Assembly (NCBI GenBank): GCA_938015875.1
Contig: CALLXE010000045.1
Coordinates: forward strand, 1 to 36,113
Length of the DNA: 36,113 bases
Direction: 5' to 3'
Source of the DNA: an uncultured Robiginitomaculum sp.
GTDB taxonomy: Bacteria > Pseudomonadota > Alphaproteobacteria > Caulobacterales > Maricaulaceae
Below are positions 7,138-15,390 of this stretch, one piece after another (positions within the stretch are counted from its first letter, which is position 1; each line of letters begins with the position of its first letter). The notes beneath the pieces are model-generated. The model was not told the DNA's origin. It saw only the letters and a list, made by a program, of their open reading frames with translations, and ran no database searches. Both the position numbers and the translations under genes were made by a program.

Positions 7138-7823
7138 TGATCGCAAAAACGCCTCTGGCTATTTTCGATATTGACGGAACGCTCGTCGACAGTCGCTATA
7201 TGATCCAAGCGGCCATGGAGCGCGCCTTCACTGCGCGAGATCTTACCCCGCCTGTTTATGAGCAAACCCGGCAGATTGTCGGACTGTCTCTGGGCGTCGC
7301 CATTGATCGACTCGCCCCGCGCGATTTGGGACCGGACGCTCTGGCCGAATTGACGGAAGGGTATAAAAACGCTTTTATCGCCATGCGACAGGCCGGCGAA
7401 GAATCAGAGCCGCTGTATGACGGCGCGACAGACCTCCTCACATCTCTAAAATCAGAAGGTTGGCACATGGGCATAGCCACCGGGAAGTCCCGGCGCGGCC
7501 TTGACGCGGTGATGAGCCGTGAGGGCTGGTTTGATATTTTTGATTGCAGCTTTTGCGCCGATGACGGGCCGGGCAAACCGCACCCCCATATGGTCAACGA
7601 AAACCTCAGAGCCCTTACCGCTGATCCGCAAAACGCCGTCATCATCGGCGACACCCATTTCGATATGAGCATGGGCAAAGCCGCCGGCGTGCATGCCATT
7701 GGCGTGGATTGGGGCTTTCATAATTTTGCCGAAGTCAAAGCCGGGGGCGCGGACGTTATGGTGTCCACTATGGGCGAGCTCAGCGCCGCTCTGACGCAAT
7801 TTAAAACGCAGGTTTTATTATGA
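7137..7823 (+). CDS. HAD-superfamily phosphatase (phosphoglycolate phosphatase-like)
   Basis: The 228-residue protein has all four HAD motifs: FDIDGTLVDS (nucleophile D11 and acid/base D13), the GIATGKS threonine motif near 116, the lysine in GPGKPHPHM, and the metal-binding IIGDTHFDM near 175. A helical cap between motifs I and II (about 20-85) makes it subclass I, like Gph and PpaX. The substrate is a small phosphomonoester, not specified by sequence. It overlaps both neighbours: one base with the pseudouridine synthase upstream and four bases (ATGA) with the ATP12 gene downstream, which supports a tight operon. Confidence 0.9.
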   Translation: MIAKTPLAIFDIDGTLVDSRYMIQAAMERAFTARDLTPPVYEQTRQIVGLSLGVAIDRLAPRDLGPDALAELTEGYKNAFIAMRQAGEESEPLYDGATDLLTSLKSEGWHMGIATGKSRRGLDAVMSREGWFDIFDCSFCADDGPGKPHPHMVNENLRALTADPQNAVIIGDTHFDMSMGKAAGVHAIGVDWGFHNFAEVKAGGADVMVSTMGELSAALTQFKTQVLL

Positions 7824-8533
7824 GTAAGAAGGCCAAACGCTTTTACGAAACCGTCTCGGTTAGCGCCAAATACGGCGGCTATATCGTCAAGCTGGACAAG
7901 CGCGAGCTTAAAACACCCGGCCGTGAAGCCCTTGTTTTAAGCCGTGATCATGCAAACCTTCTGGCCGGTGAGTGGCAGGCGCAAGTCGACACGATTAAAC
8001 CCGAAACCATGCCTGTCACCCGGCTGCTCAATGTGGCGGCAGAGCGTACGCCGGTAAACCGCAGCGCGCTGATATCTGAGGCCATAAAATATGCGGGTAC
8101 GGATTTATTGTCGTATCGCTCTGAAGATCGCCCTCTGTTTGATCGGCAAACCGCACAGTGGGACCCGGTATTGAAATGGGCCAAAGATACACGCGGCATA
8201 AATATCACCTCGACCGTCGGTATTGTCGCGATTGAGCAAGACGATAGCGCAGCGATAAAGCTTGGCGCTTATGCGGGCCTATTAAACGATATTGATTTGA
8301 CATTATTGGTGCATTTCACGGCTGTTTTCGGCTCTGCGATTTTGGCGCTGGCCGTCATGGAGAGACATTTGAGCGCGGAAGACGCCTTAGATTTATCCCG
8401 TCTGGATGAGATCTTTCAAATTGAGCGCTGGGGCCAAGATGAAGAAGCGCAAGAGCGCACGGATGCGATCTATGCAGAAACCGAAGCATTGGCCCGGCTT
8501 TTAGACGGAACCGATAGCGCGCCCGAGACGTAA
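7820..8533 (+). CDS. ATP12-family F1-ATPase assembly chaperone
   Basis: ATP12 proteins bind the F1 alpha subunit during assembly of ATP synthase in mitochondria and alphaproteobacteria. The 237-residue product matches the family along its length: KRFYETVSV near the start, KLDKRELKTPGR, LAGEWQAQ, the TRLLNVAAE segment, YAGTDLLSYR (about 93-102), and an all-helical C-terminal half with the conserved IERWGQDEEA. The start codon lies in an ATGA overlap with the HAD gene, implying coupled translation. Presence of this gene is one of the better indicators that the host is an alphaproteobacterium. Confidence 0.93.
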   Translation: MSKKAKRFYETVSVSAKYGGYIVKLDKRELKTPGREALVLSRDHANLLAGEWQAQVDTIKPETMPVTRLLNVAAERTPVNRSALISEAIKYAGTDLLSYRSEDRPLFDRQTAQWDPVLKWAKDTRGINITSTVGIVAIEQDDSAAIKLGAYAGLLNDIDLTLLVHFTAVFGSAILALAVMERHLSAEDALDLSRLDEIFQIERWGQDEEAQERTDAIYAETEALARLLDGTDSAPET

Positions 8534-8551
8534 TAGGGTCAGGAGATTTCA

Positions 8552-9412
8552 ATGAAAAAACGATTTAGATTTATGTCCGGCGCGGCCTTGCTGACTGCAA
8601 CCCTCATAGGAGCAGCAGCCTGCGCGCCTGTCAAAATTTTGAATGGCCTGACCCCAAGCAGCACTTTTGATCTTCAAAAAGGCGTCACCTTTTCCCAAAC
8701 CCCCGATATGGCGATGGATATTTATACGCCGGTAACAGCGAAAACCGACGCCCCTTTGGTCATGTTCATTTACGGCGGCGGCTGGAACAGCGGCAATAAG
8801 GACATGTATAAATTTATCGGTGAAGCGTTTTCCTCCGAAGGCTACACAACGCTCATTCCAAATTACCGCGTTTACCCGGACGTTATTTATCCTGAATTTC
8901 TAAGCGACGCCGCCAAAGCCGTGGCCCACGCTGCCAAAACCTATGACCGCCCCATCGTGTTAGTGGGCCATTCCGCAGGCGCGCATATGTCGGCTCTGCT
9001 GGCGCTTAATCCTGAATATTTGAGCGCAGCCGGCGTTGACCGCTGCAAAGCGCTCGCAGGATGGGTGGGGCTGTCGGGACCATATGATTTTAAAGTCATC
9101 GACCCGCCCTATCTGTCTATTTTCCCAAAAAACACGCGCGAAGAGATGCTGCCGATTAATTACGCCGGCAATGCCCTGCACCCCGCTATGGTGGCCATTG
9201 GCAGCACAGACGAAACCGTGCAGCCCGCGCAAACCGGGCGTATGGCAGATGCTTTGAAAGTTACAGGCGTGCCTATAACAGAGCGTTATTATGACGGCGT
9301 TTCCCACACAGGCATGATTGCCAATATGTCCAAGCTGTTTCAAAAGCGCTCCGCGGCCCACGCCGATGTCATGGAGTTTTTGAAAACCTTGCCAAAAACG
9401 AATTGCGGCTAA
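8552..9412 (+). CDS. Alpha/beta-hydrolase lipoprotein (esterase-like)
   Basis: The 286-residue protein starts with a lipoprotein-type signal ending at AAAC (Cys24), followed by an alpha/beta-hydrolase fold of the HSL/arylformamidase-like branch. The oxyanion segment YGGGWNSG is at 74-81, the nucleophile lies in GHSAGAH (S141), the acid is probably D220 in GSTDETV and the base H252 in GVSHTGM. It should be an esterase or amidase anchored in the cell envelope; the substrate is unknown. GTCAGGAGATTTCA just upstream gives a good ribosome site (AGGAG). It follows the ATP12 gene by 18 bases but may simply be read through rather than functionally tied to it. Confidence 0.88.
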   Translation: MKKRFRFMSGAALLTATLIGAAACAPVKILNGLTPSSTFDLQKGVTFSQTPDMAMDIYTPVTAKTDAPLVMFIYGGGWNSGNKDMYKFIGEAFSSEGYTTLIPNYRVYPDVIYPEFLSDAAKAVAHAAKTYDRPIVLVGHSAGAHMSALLALNPEYLSAAGVDRCKALAGWVGLSGPYDFKVIDPPYLSIFPKNTREEMLPINYAGNALHPAMVAIGSTDETVQPAQTGRMADALKVTGVPITERYYDGVSHTGMIANMSKLFQKRSAAHADVMEFLKTLPKTNCG

Positions 9413-9477
9413 ACAGCTGCGGCCATTGCGCCGCGCGCCCGCCGCGCTAAACTCCCCTTAAAAAACATGGGGACATT

Positions 9478-10404
9478 ATGCCGGATCCAAGCTTTCCGCC
9501 GATATTAATTTACGCCATTCCGGCGTTTTTTGCGTTGGTTGTTTTAGAATTTGTCTGGCTTCGCACCCGCCGTAAAGACATTATCTTTAATGGCAAAGAC
9601 GGCCTGACGTCTATGGTGATGGGTCTGGGCATGACAGCCTCAGATATTCTGATGGGGGCCGTGTCTCTCGGTATTCTTTACTTTTTCCGGCAATTTCGGT
9701 TTTTCGATCTCGGCTACAGCTTGCCGATCATTATTGCCGCGTTTTTGATCGGTGATTTTAAGTATTATTGGAAACATCGCTTTTTCCATCGCATGCGGTG
9801 GTGGTGGATGTCCCATGTCGTTCATCACAGCAGCGAGCATTACAATTTAACCACCGCCCTGCGCCAACCTTGGACCAATCATATCTCTCTGCATATGGTT
9901 ATTGGCGTCCCGATGGTTCTGCTCGGTTTTCATCCGCTTGTTGTTGTCTTGGCCGGCGCGCTGAACTTGCTCTATCAGTTTTGGATACACACCGAACTTA
10001 TCGATAAAATGCCGAAATGGTTTGAGGCCGTGATGAACACGCCCAGCCATCACCGCGTCCATCACGGCCGCAATCCGCAATATCTCGACAGCAATTACGC
10101 CGGCGTTTTTATCATTTGGGATAAAATGTTCGGCACATTTGTTCCCGAGGATGAAAATGATCCGGTCGAATACGGATTGGTCGAGCCGCTGACGACTTAT
10201 AATCCTATCAAAGTAGCCTTCACAGAATTGGTGTCCGTCATAAAAGACGCGACGCAGCCCGGAATTACAATCGGTCAGCGCCTCAAATATATGTTCGCTC
10301 CGCCCGGGTACAGTCATGACGGATCACGCCTGACCTCAGAGATGATCAAAGCCAAAGCCGCTGCAGACAAAACAAGCGATCCCGCCATGACGGCGGCGCA
10401 ATAG
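9478..10404 (+). CDS. Sterol desaturase / fatty acid hydroxylase superfamily membrane protein
   Basis: The 308-residue protein is an integral-membrane di-iron oxygenase of the ERG3/SUR2 superfamily. The histidine boxes are visible: HRFFH (H100, H104), HVVHH (113-117) and HHRVHH (191-196), with further histidines at 135, 139 and 171. Hydrophobic segments lie at about 7-27, 45-70 and 82-95, plus a pair around 138-165. It would hydroxylate or desaturate a lipid at the cytoplasmic face of the inner membrane, using oxygen. The substrate could be a fatty acid, carotenoid or hopanoid and is not specified. GGGGAC lies upstream of the ATG. The next gene starts at the base after the stop. Confidence 0.9.
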   Translation: MPDPSFPPILIYAIPAFFALVVLEFVWLRTRRKDIIFNGKDGLTSMVMGLGMTASDILMGAVSLGILYFFRQFRFFDLGYSLPIIIAAFLIGDFKYYWKHRFFHRMRWWWMSHVVHHSSEHYNLTTALRQPWTNHISLHMVIGVPMVLLGFHPLVVVLAGALNLLYQFWIHTELIDKMPKWFEAVMNTPSHHRVHHGRNPQYLDSNYAGVFIIWDKMFGTFVPEDENDPVEYGLVEPLTTYNPIKVAFTELVSVIKDATQPGITIGQRLKYMFAPPGYSHDGSRLTSEMIKAKAAADKTSDPAMTAAQ

Positions 10405-11325
10405 ATGGACAGTTCTGCCCTCGACACTTTTCACATAGAACTGGGCGGGCCATCGGAAATCGCCATGGCGGTGTCACTGGCGATGATGATGTTTGCCGTC
10501 GCGCTTGGCTTGCGGGTGGAACATTTTTCATTTTTTAAAAAGCAGCCCCGTCATTATCTGGCCGGCGTGCTCGCGCAAATTATCGGCTTGCCCCTCTTGA
10601 CCTTAGCCCTCGTTATGACCCTAAAACCGGGCGCAAGTCTGGCCCTCGGCATGATACTCTTCGCCTGTTGCCCGGGCGGGAATACGTCCAACCTGCTGGC
10701 GCTGTTCGGACGCGCCAATACAGCGCTGTCTGTGTCTATGACGGCCACATCCAGCCTTGCCGCCGCCTTTATTACGCCCATATCCATTGTGTTTTGGTGC
10801 AGCCTTTACGCACCCACCCGCGCGCTGCTGACACAGATTGATTTTGATGTCGTGAGCTTTTTGTTCCAAACGCTGTTGATACTCGCCTTGCCGATTTGCG
10901 CCGGCATGCTGATGGCGCGGTATGCGCCAAAGGTCGCAAGAGTTTTGCAAAAACCTTTAGCTATACTCAGCGGCGTTATTTTAATGCTGATTATTGTTGT
11001 TGGAATTTATGCCTATCGCGATATTTTCTTTGGCGCGGGGCACATTCTGTTCCCGTTAGTCATTATCCATAACGCACTGGCCTTTGGCATGGGATATCTG
11101 ACCGGGGTTTTGACCCGCGCCGATATTCCGACCCGCCGGGCGTTGACCTTTGAAATTGGGATTCAAAATTCCGGACTGGGCATGGTGATTTTAATCACTC
11201 AATTGTCGGGCCTTGGCGGCGCGGCGGCCATTACCGGCGCGTGGGGCATTTGGCATTTAATCGCCGGCGGCACTATGGTGGCTACCTTCAGACTTGCAGA
11301 CAGGAGGCACGTGCATGCGCTTTGA
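10405..11325 (+). CDS. Bile acid:sodium symporter (BASS) family transporter
   Basis: The 306-residue protein has nine to ten hydrophobic helices and BASS features, including a CCPGGNTSNLLALFGRAN segment (about 90-107), the helix break typical of the sodium-binding core, and a matching FEIGIQNSGLGMVI segment (about 250-263) in the second inverted repeat. Family members move organic anions with sodium; the solute is unknown. Its ATG follows the stop of the hydroxylase gene with no spacer (TAGATG), and its end overlaps the amidohydrolase gene by 11 bases. The three therefore look co-transcribed. Confidence 0.9.
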   Translation: MDSSALDTFHIELGGPSEIAMAVSLAMMMFAVALGLRVEHFSFFKKQPRHYLAGVLAQIIGLPLLTLALVMTLKPGASLALGMILFACCPGGNTSNLLALFGRANTALSVSMTATSSLAAAFITPISIVFWCSLYAPTRALLTQIDFDVVSFLFQTLLILALPICAGMLMARYAPKVARVLQKPLAILSGVILMLIIVVGIYAYRDIFFGAGHILFPLVIIHNALAFGMGYLTGVLTRADIPTRRALTFEIGIQNSGLGMVILITQLSGLGGAAAITGAWGIWHLIAGGTMVATFRLADRRHVHAL

Positions 11326-13096
11326 TATTAAAATTACCGGCGGAACGGTTTATGACGGAAACGGAGGCGCCGGCGTCAAAACTAATATCGGCATTAAAAA
11401 CGGCGTCATCACTGAGGTCGGAGACTGCGCCGGAGCGGCAAGCGAAACGATCGACGCGTCCGGCCATATCGTGACCCCGGGCTTTATTGATTTACATACC
11501 CATTATGACGGCCAAATTTCATGGGACGAAGAACTGGCCCCATCCGTCAATCACGGCGTCACCACAGCGGTGATGGGTAATTGCGGCGTCGGATTTGCGC
11601 CGTGCCGCGCGGCGGACCGCGACAAGTTGATCCGCCTGATGGAAGGCGTAGAGGACATTCCCGGCACGGCCTTGCACGAAGGCCTGACATGGGACTGGGA
11701 GACTTTCCCTGAATATATGAATGCCATTGATGCCAAGCCCCACACCATAGATTTCGCCGTTATGATACCGCACGATCCCCTGCGGGTTTACGTCATGGGC
11801 GACCGCGCCGTGTTCGACAAGCCGGCCACACCGGACGAGATTAAAGCGATGAGCGATGTCGTCCGCGAAGCGATGGAAGCCGGCGCGTGTGGCGTTTCCA
11901 CAGGACGCAGCGATTTTCACAAAACATCCGACGGTGACTGGACTCCCGGCAGTGAAGCCGGAATTGACGAACTGAAAGGTATTGCTTCTGCGCTTTCGCA
12001 TTTGGATTACGGCGTTCTGCAAGCCGTTAATGATTTTGACATGGTGCGCCCCGGCGAGACGTTCGATACAGAATTTGAGCTGATGGAGGCGTTCTTTCGC
12101 GCCGGAGACGGACGCCCCGGCTCCATGTCTCTAATGGAGCGAGATTTTGCGCCGGATGACTGGAAGAAAATCATTGCCCGCGTCGAAGAACTGAACGCCG
12201 GCGGCCTTGACATATCCTTGCAAGTTGCGCCGCGCGCCATCGGCGCGATCAACGGCCTGCAATGCACATTTCATCCGCTTATGGCGTTTCCGAGTTATAT
12301 CGCGATTTCAGATAAACCGCTTTCCCAGCGCGTCGCCATCCTGAGAAACCCTGCATTTAAAGCCAAACTTCTGTCAGAAACGCCGGTCACATTGTCCGGT
12401 CCGGACAGCGGCGTCCCGCCTTTGGTCGATATGATGATCGCCAATTTTACCAATTTGGCCGAGAAACAGTTCCTGCTCGATTTGGATGGGCGCGTTGATT
12501 ATGAGCAAACCGCAGATCAGTCCATTGCCGGCATGGCGCGGCGCGACGGAGTCTCTGTCTGGGAAAAAGCCTATGATCTTATGCTGGAAGATGACGGCAA
12601 AGCGCTGATTTATTTTCCGGTCTATAATTACACAAACATGAACTACGACAATGTCCTGACCATGATGCGCCATCCAAAAGCCTTGCCCGGATTATCCGAT
12701 GGCGGCGCGCATGTCGGCACGATTTGTGACGCGAGCTTTCCGACATACTTATTGTCCCATTGGACGCGCGACCGGCTGTCCCGCGGAAAACAGGGCATAG
12801 AGCTTTCCCGGGCCGTGCAAATGCTGACCGGGAACAGCGCAGATTATTTAGGCCTGACCGATCGCGGAAGACTTGCGTCGGGGCAGCGGGCCGACATCAA
12901 TGTCATCGACTATGACAAATTGACTCTTGGCGTCCCGAAAATGGTCCAAGACTTACCGGCCGGCGGACAGCGCTTAATTCAGCCGGTGTCGGGATATAAA
13001 GCCACCTTGGTCAAAGGCGAGCGCGTTATAGAGGACGATATAATCACGCCCGCCCGCCCCGGGCGTTTGGTTCGCTTTGGTCAAAACGCCGCTTAA
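11315..13096 (+). CDS. D-aminoacylase-type amidohydrolase (N-acyl-D-amino-acid deacylase family)
   Basis: The 593-residue protein belongs to the amidohydrolase 3 / D-aminoacylase group of metal-dependent hydrolases. It opens with the small beta domain (DIKITGGTVYDGNG), then the metal motif FIDLHTHYDGQ (H61, H63), the family-typical GVTTAVMGNCGVGFAP (81-96), ACGVSTGRSDFH, and the later ALPGLSDGGAHVG with the conserved aspartate near residue 463. It ends with GRLASGQRADINVID, the usual return to the beta domain. Substrates in the family include N-acyl-D-amino acids, but many members are untested. A strong ribosome site AGGAGG (11302-11307) lies seven bases before the ATG at 11315 and fixes the start inside the end of the BASS gene. 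The stop overlaps that of the converging exporter gene by four bases. Confidence 0.92.
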   Translation: MRFDIKITGGTVYDGNGGAGVKTNIGIKNGVITEVGDCAGAASETIDASGHIVTPGFIDLHTHYDGQISWDEELAPSVNHGVTTAVMGNCGVGFAPCRAADRDKLIRLMEGVEDIPGTALHEGLTWDWETFPEYMNAIDAKPHTIDFAVMIPHDPLRVYVMGDRAVFDKPATPDEIKAMSDVVREAMEAGACGVSTGRSDFHKTSDGDWTPGSEAGIDELKGIASALSHLDYGVLQAVNDFDMVRPGETFDTEFELMEAFFRAGDGRPGSMSLMERDFAPDDWKKIIARVEELNAGGLDISLQVAPRAIGAINGLQCTFHPLMAFPSYIAISDKPLSQRVAILRNPAFKAKLLSETPVTLSGPDSGVPPLVDMMIANFTNLAEKQFLLDLDGRVDYEQTADQSIAGMARRDGVSVWEKAYDLMLEDDGKALIYFPVYNYTNMNYDNVLTMMRHPKALPGLSDGGAHVGTICDASFPTYLLSHWTRDRLSRGKQGIELSRAVQMLTGNSADYLGLTDRGRLASGQRADINVIDYDKLTLGVPKMVQDLPAGGQRLIQPVSGYKATLVKGERVIEDDIITPARPGRLVRFGQNAA

Positions 13097-14016
13097 GCAG
13101 CAGGCATAATCACTTTGGACCTTTTGCTTTTGCGCCACGCCGCGAGACAGAATATGAAAACGGCGGCCCATATGAACGCAAAGCATACCATTCGGGCGGA
13201 CGTCAGCGGCTCGCCGTAATACATGGCGACGCTAAACTGAATGGTCGGGCCTAAAAATTGTAATATCCCAATTGTGGATAAGGGCAGCCGGCGTGCGGCC
13301 AAAGCAAAAGCCAGCAACGGCACAACCGTAAAGGGCCCGGCCAATAACAGGCCCAATGACAAACCGACATTCTGCGCGCCAAACACATTGGCTCCGTTCA
13401 TCGTCAACCAAATCAAATAAGCCAGCCCAAACGGAAATAACAGCAAGGTTTCGATAAACAATCCCGGCATACCGCCAATGGCGACTTGTTTTCGAACGAC
13501 CCCGTACACCGTAAAACTGATCGCAAGAATAATCGTGATAATCGGAAACTCTCCGCCGGACACAGTCAGCCACCCTACGCCGATAAAGGCCAAACCAACC
13601 GCCAGCATTTGAAGCTTATTCAACTGCTCTTTCAGAAAAACCACGCCAACCAGAACATACATAAGCGGGTTAATATAGTACCCCAAACTCGCCTGCATAA
13701 TCTCGCCTATATGTACGGCCCATATATAAACGCCCCAGTTAAGCGCAATAAAAAATGCCGATAACGATAACAGGCCCACTGTCTTTTTGCTTTTGAGGGC
13801 GATCTTAACTTGGGGCCATTGCCCGCGAAGCATGACAATGATTGCCCCGACGGGCAGCGCCCATATCAGGCGATGCGCCAAAATTTCAAGCGGCGGAACA
13901 GCGGCCATAAGCTTGAAATAGATGGGAAAGAAACCCCAAAATGTATAGCAAAACAATGCCAGCAATATGCCGTTACGATACGGATTAGTCTCAGGGTTTT
14001 GCGGCAAATGGCTCAT
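13093..14016 (-). CDS. rarD: RarD-type EamA/DMT transporter
   Basis: The 307-residue protein has ten hydrophobic segments in two EamA repeats and the RarD pattern: FCYTFWGFFPIYFKLM near the start, ILAHRLIWALPVG (about 45-57), and the LNWGVYIWAV segment (about 92-101). RarD proteins (named for chloramphenicol sensitivity) are drug/metabolite-superfamily exporters with poorly known substrates. I chose the ATG at 14016 because the first residues then fit the family; an in-frame start at 14055 adds 13 residues with no support. The stop is shared with the converging amidohydrolase gene (TTAA). Confidence 0.88.
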   Translation of the reverse strand: MSHLPQNPETNPYRNGILLALFCYTFWGFFPIYFKLMAAVPPLEILAHRLIWALPVGAIIVMLRGQWPQVKIALKSKKTVGLLSLSAFFIALNWGVYIWAVHIGEIMQASLGYYINPLMYVLVGVVFLKEQLNKLQMLAVGLAFIGVGWLTVSGGEFPIITIILAISFTVYGVVRKQVAIGGMPGLFIETLLLFPFGLAYLIWLTMNGANVFGAQNVGLSLGLLLAGPFTVVPLLAFALAARRLPLSTIGILQFLGPTIQFSVAMYYGEPLTSARMVCFAFIWAAVFIFCLAAWRKSKRSKVIMPAA

Positions 14017-14085
14017 ACCGCCCAGTCTCACAGTTAGATCCTGCTGTCCGGTCACAAAATGTTGCGAACCGGCAAAAGGATTGCC

Positions 14086-14772
14086 CTAATTGCCGCCCGC
14101 ATCAATCGACATGGCCAGCGCGCGGCTGATTGTGGTTAAATCTTCGCCGCTTTCGATCATCCACGTATTGAATGCTGCCTGCACGGCGCGCTTGGCAGAT
14201 TTAGACGTGACCGCGCCGTCAATGACGCCGGCGTGCTTAAGCGCTGCCGTGACGTCGGATGACAAAATAAAACTTGGCACACCGGAAAACCGCAGCGCAT
14301 ATGAGGCTGTTGCGGGGCCAAGGCGCGAGCCATGTTTATTTAAATAGTCAAGTAGCCCGATATAATCATCCGGCGGCCAGCTGCGAATAAAGGCGTCCGC
14401 GCTGCCTTTTTGCTTAGCCATTTGCAAAATCATATCAGCATTTTGCGCGACGGACTTTATCTTGGCACCGTGACGCACAATGGATTTATCCGATGTCAGG
14501 CGCTCCATATCTTCCATATCGATATTGATGCATTTACCCGGATTAAAGCCCCAAAACGCCGTTTCAAACCCGTCCCATTTATGCTCCACGACTTTCCAAT
14601 TAAAGCCGGACTGAAAGACGCGTTTGGTAAATTGCGACAGCCAGCGATCATCGCTCATGGCCGCGCCGACGCCGTTATGAACCGGGTGATGCTCATTGAT
14701 CTTGGCAATCAGGTTGTCTTCGCCGCCATGACGCTCCGCTGCGCGGTGAAATATCGTCGCGTAGGTTTCCAT
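14086..14772 (-). CDS. 3-methyladenine DNA glycosylase I (Tag)-like HhH-GPD protein
   Basis: The 228-residue protein resembles the Tag branch of the helix-hairpin-helix glycosylases, which remove alkylated adenine from DNA. Tag-like parts include LSQFTKRVFQSGFNWKVVEHK (the helix before the base-binding pocket), FWGFNPGKCINI, and the hairpin region around LNKHGSRLGPATASYALRF. The zinc-binding set of classical Tag (N-terminal Cys and His, C-terminal His and Cys) is not seen: the protein starts METYATIFHRAAERHG and ends without a Cys pair. It is therefore a diverged Tag-like protein, and activity is uncertain. I chose ATG 14772, with GGGA six bases upstream, over a TTG at 14787. It lies 15 bases after the tlpA-like gene on the same strand. 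Confidence 0.78.
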   Translation of the reverse strand: METYATIFHRAAERHGGEDNLIAKINEHHPVHNGVGAAMSDDRWLSQFTKRVFQSGFNWKVVEHKWDGFETAFWGFNPGKCINIDMEDMERLTSDKSIVRHGAKIKSVAQNADMILQMAKQKGSADAFIRSWPPDDYIGLLDYLNKHGSRLGPATASYALRFSGVPSFILSSDVTAALKHAGVIDGAVTSKSAKRAVQAAFNTWMIESGEDLTTISRALAMSIDAGGN

Positions 14773-14787
14773 GCTGTTTCCCGTCAA

Positions 14788-15390
14788 TTACTGCGCGAGG
14801 AAGTAATCCAAAAACCGTTCAGCTTCCGGGCTTTGCCAATCGGCCTCGCCTTGCACGCGGGCAATTTCGCGCCCTCCCGCATTATACATAACAGTCAGAG
14901 GAATACCATTAGCTGCCAATCCGTCTTTGGAGGCGATTGCAAATGTGTTGTCATGATAGAGCGGCAAGCTGCCCGCGCTTATTTTATCCAAAAATGCCTG
15001 CGCGTCGCCCGCGTCTCTGTCCACACTGATCGCGATGACTTTCAGGCGGCCGGCATAGTCTCGGGACATTTGGTTCAGGCTCGGCAGTTCCGCAATGCAC
15101 GGCGCGCACCATGTCGCCCAGATATTGACGATCATCGGCTCTCCGCGCAGGGTCTGCAAATCTATTTTCGCGCCATCAGGCCCCGTAAATTTCACGGCCG
15201 GAATAGCAGGCGGTGACTTCAGAGAGACCAGCCGCGACAAGCTGCCCCCGGCGAAGCGTTCAATCCCGCTTTTAGGCGTGGAACAGGACCGCAAAATAAC
15301 GTATGCCAACGCCACCATACCAAAAATCACCATAGCTTTAATGGATATGGAAACCAAATCTTTGTCTTTTTGCGCCAATGGGTCTGTCAT
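14788..15390 (-). CDS. tlpA: TlpA/ResA-like membrane-anchored thioredoxin
   Basis: The 200-residue protein has one N-terminal membrane anchor (about 17-36) and a periplasmic thioredoxin fold with the redox motif WCAPC (C95, C98) and the family-typical [18 protein letters not shown] cis-proline loop follows (NGIPLTVMY). TlpA-type proteins reduce disulfides in the periplasm, for example during haem-copper oxidase or cytochrome c assembly. A GAGG lies ten bases before the ATG. The gene diverges from argH with the two start codons overlapping in CATG (15388-15391); tlpA next to argH is a recurrent alphaproteobacterial arrangement. Confidence 0.92.
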   Translation of the reverse strand: MTDPLAQKDKDLVSISIKAMVIFGMVALAYVILRSCSTPKSGIERFAGGSLSRLVSLKSPPAIPAVKFTGPDGAKIDLQTLRGEPMIVNIWATWCAPCIAELPSLNQMSRDYAGRLKVIAISVDRDAGDAQAFLDKISAGSLPLYHDNTFAIASKDGLAANGIPLTVMYNAGGREIARVQGEADWQSPEAERFLDYFLAQ

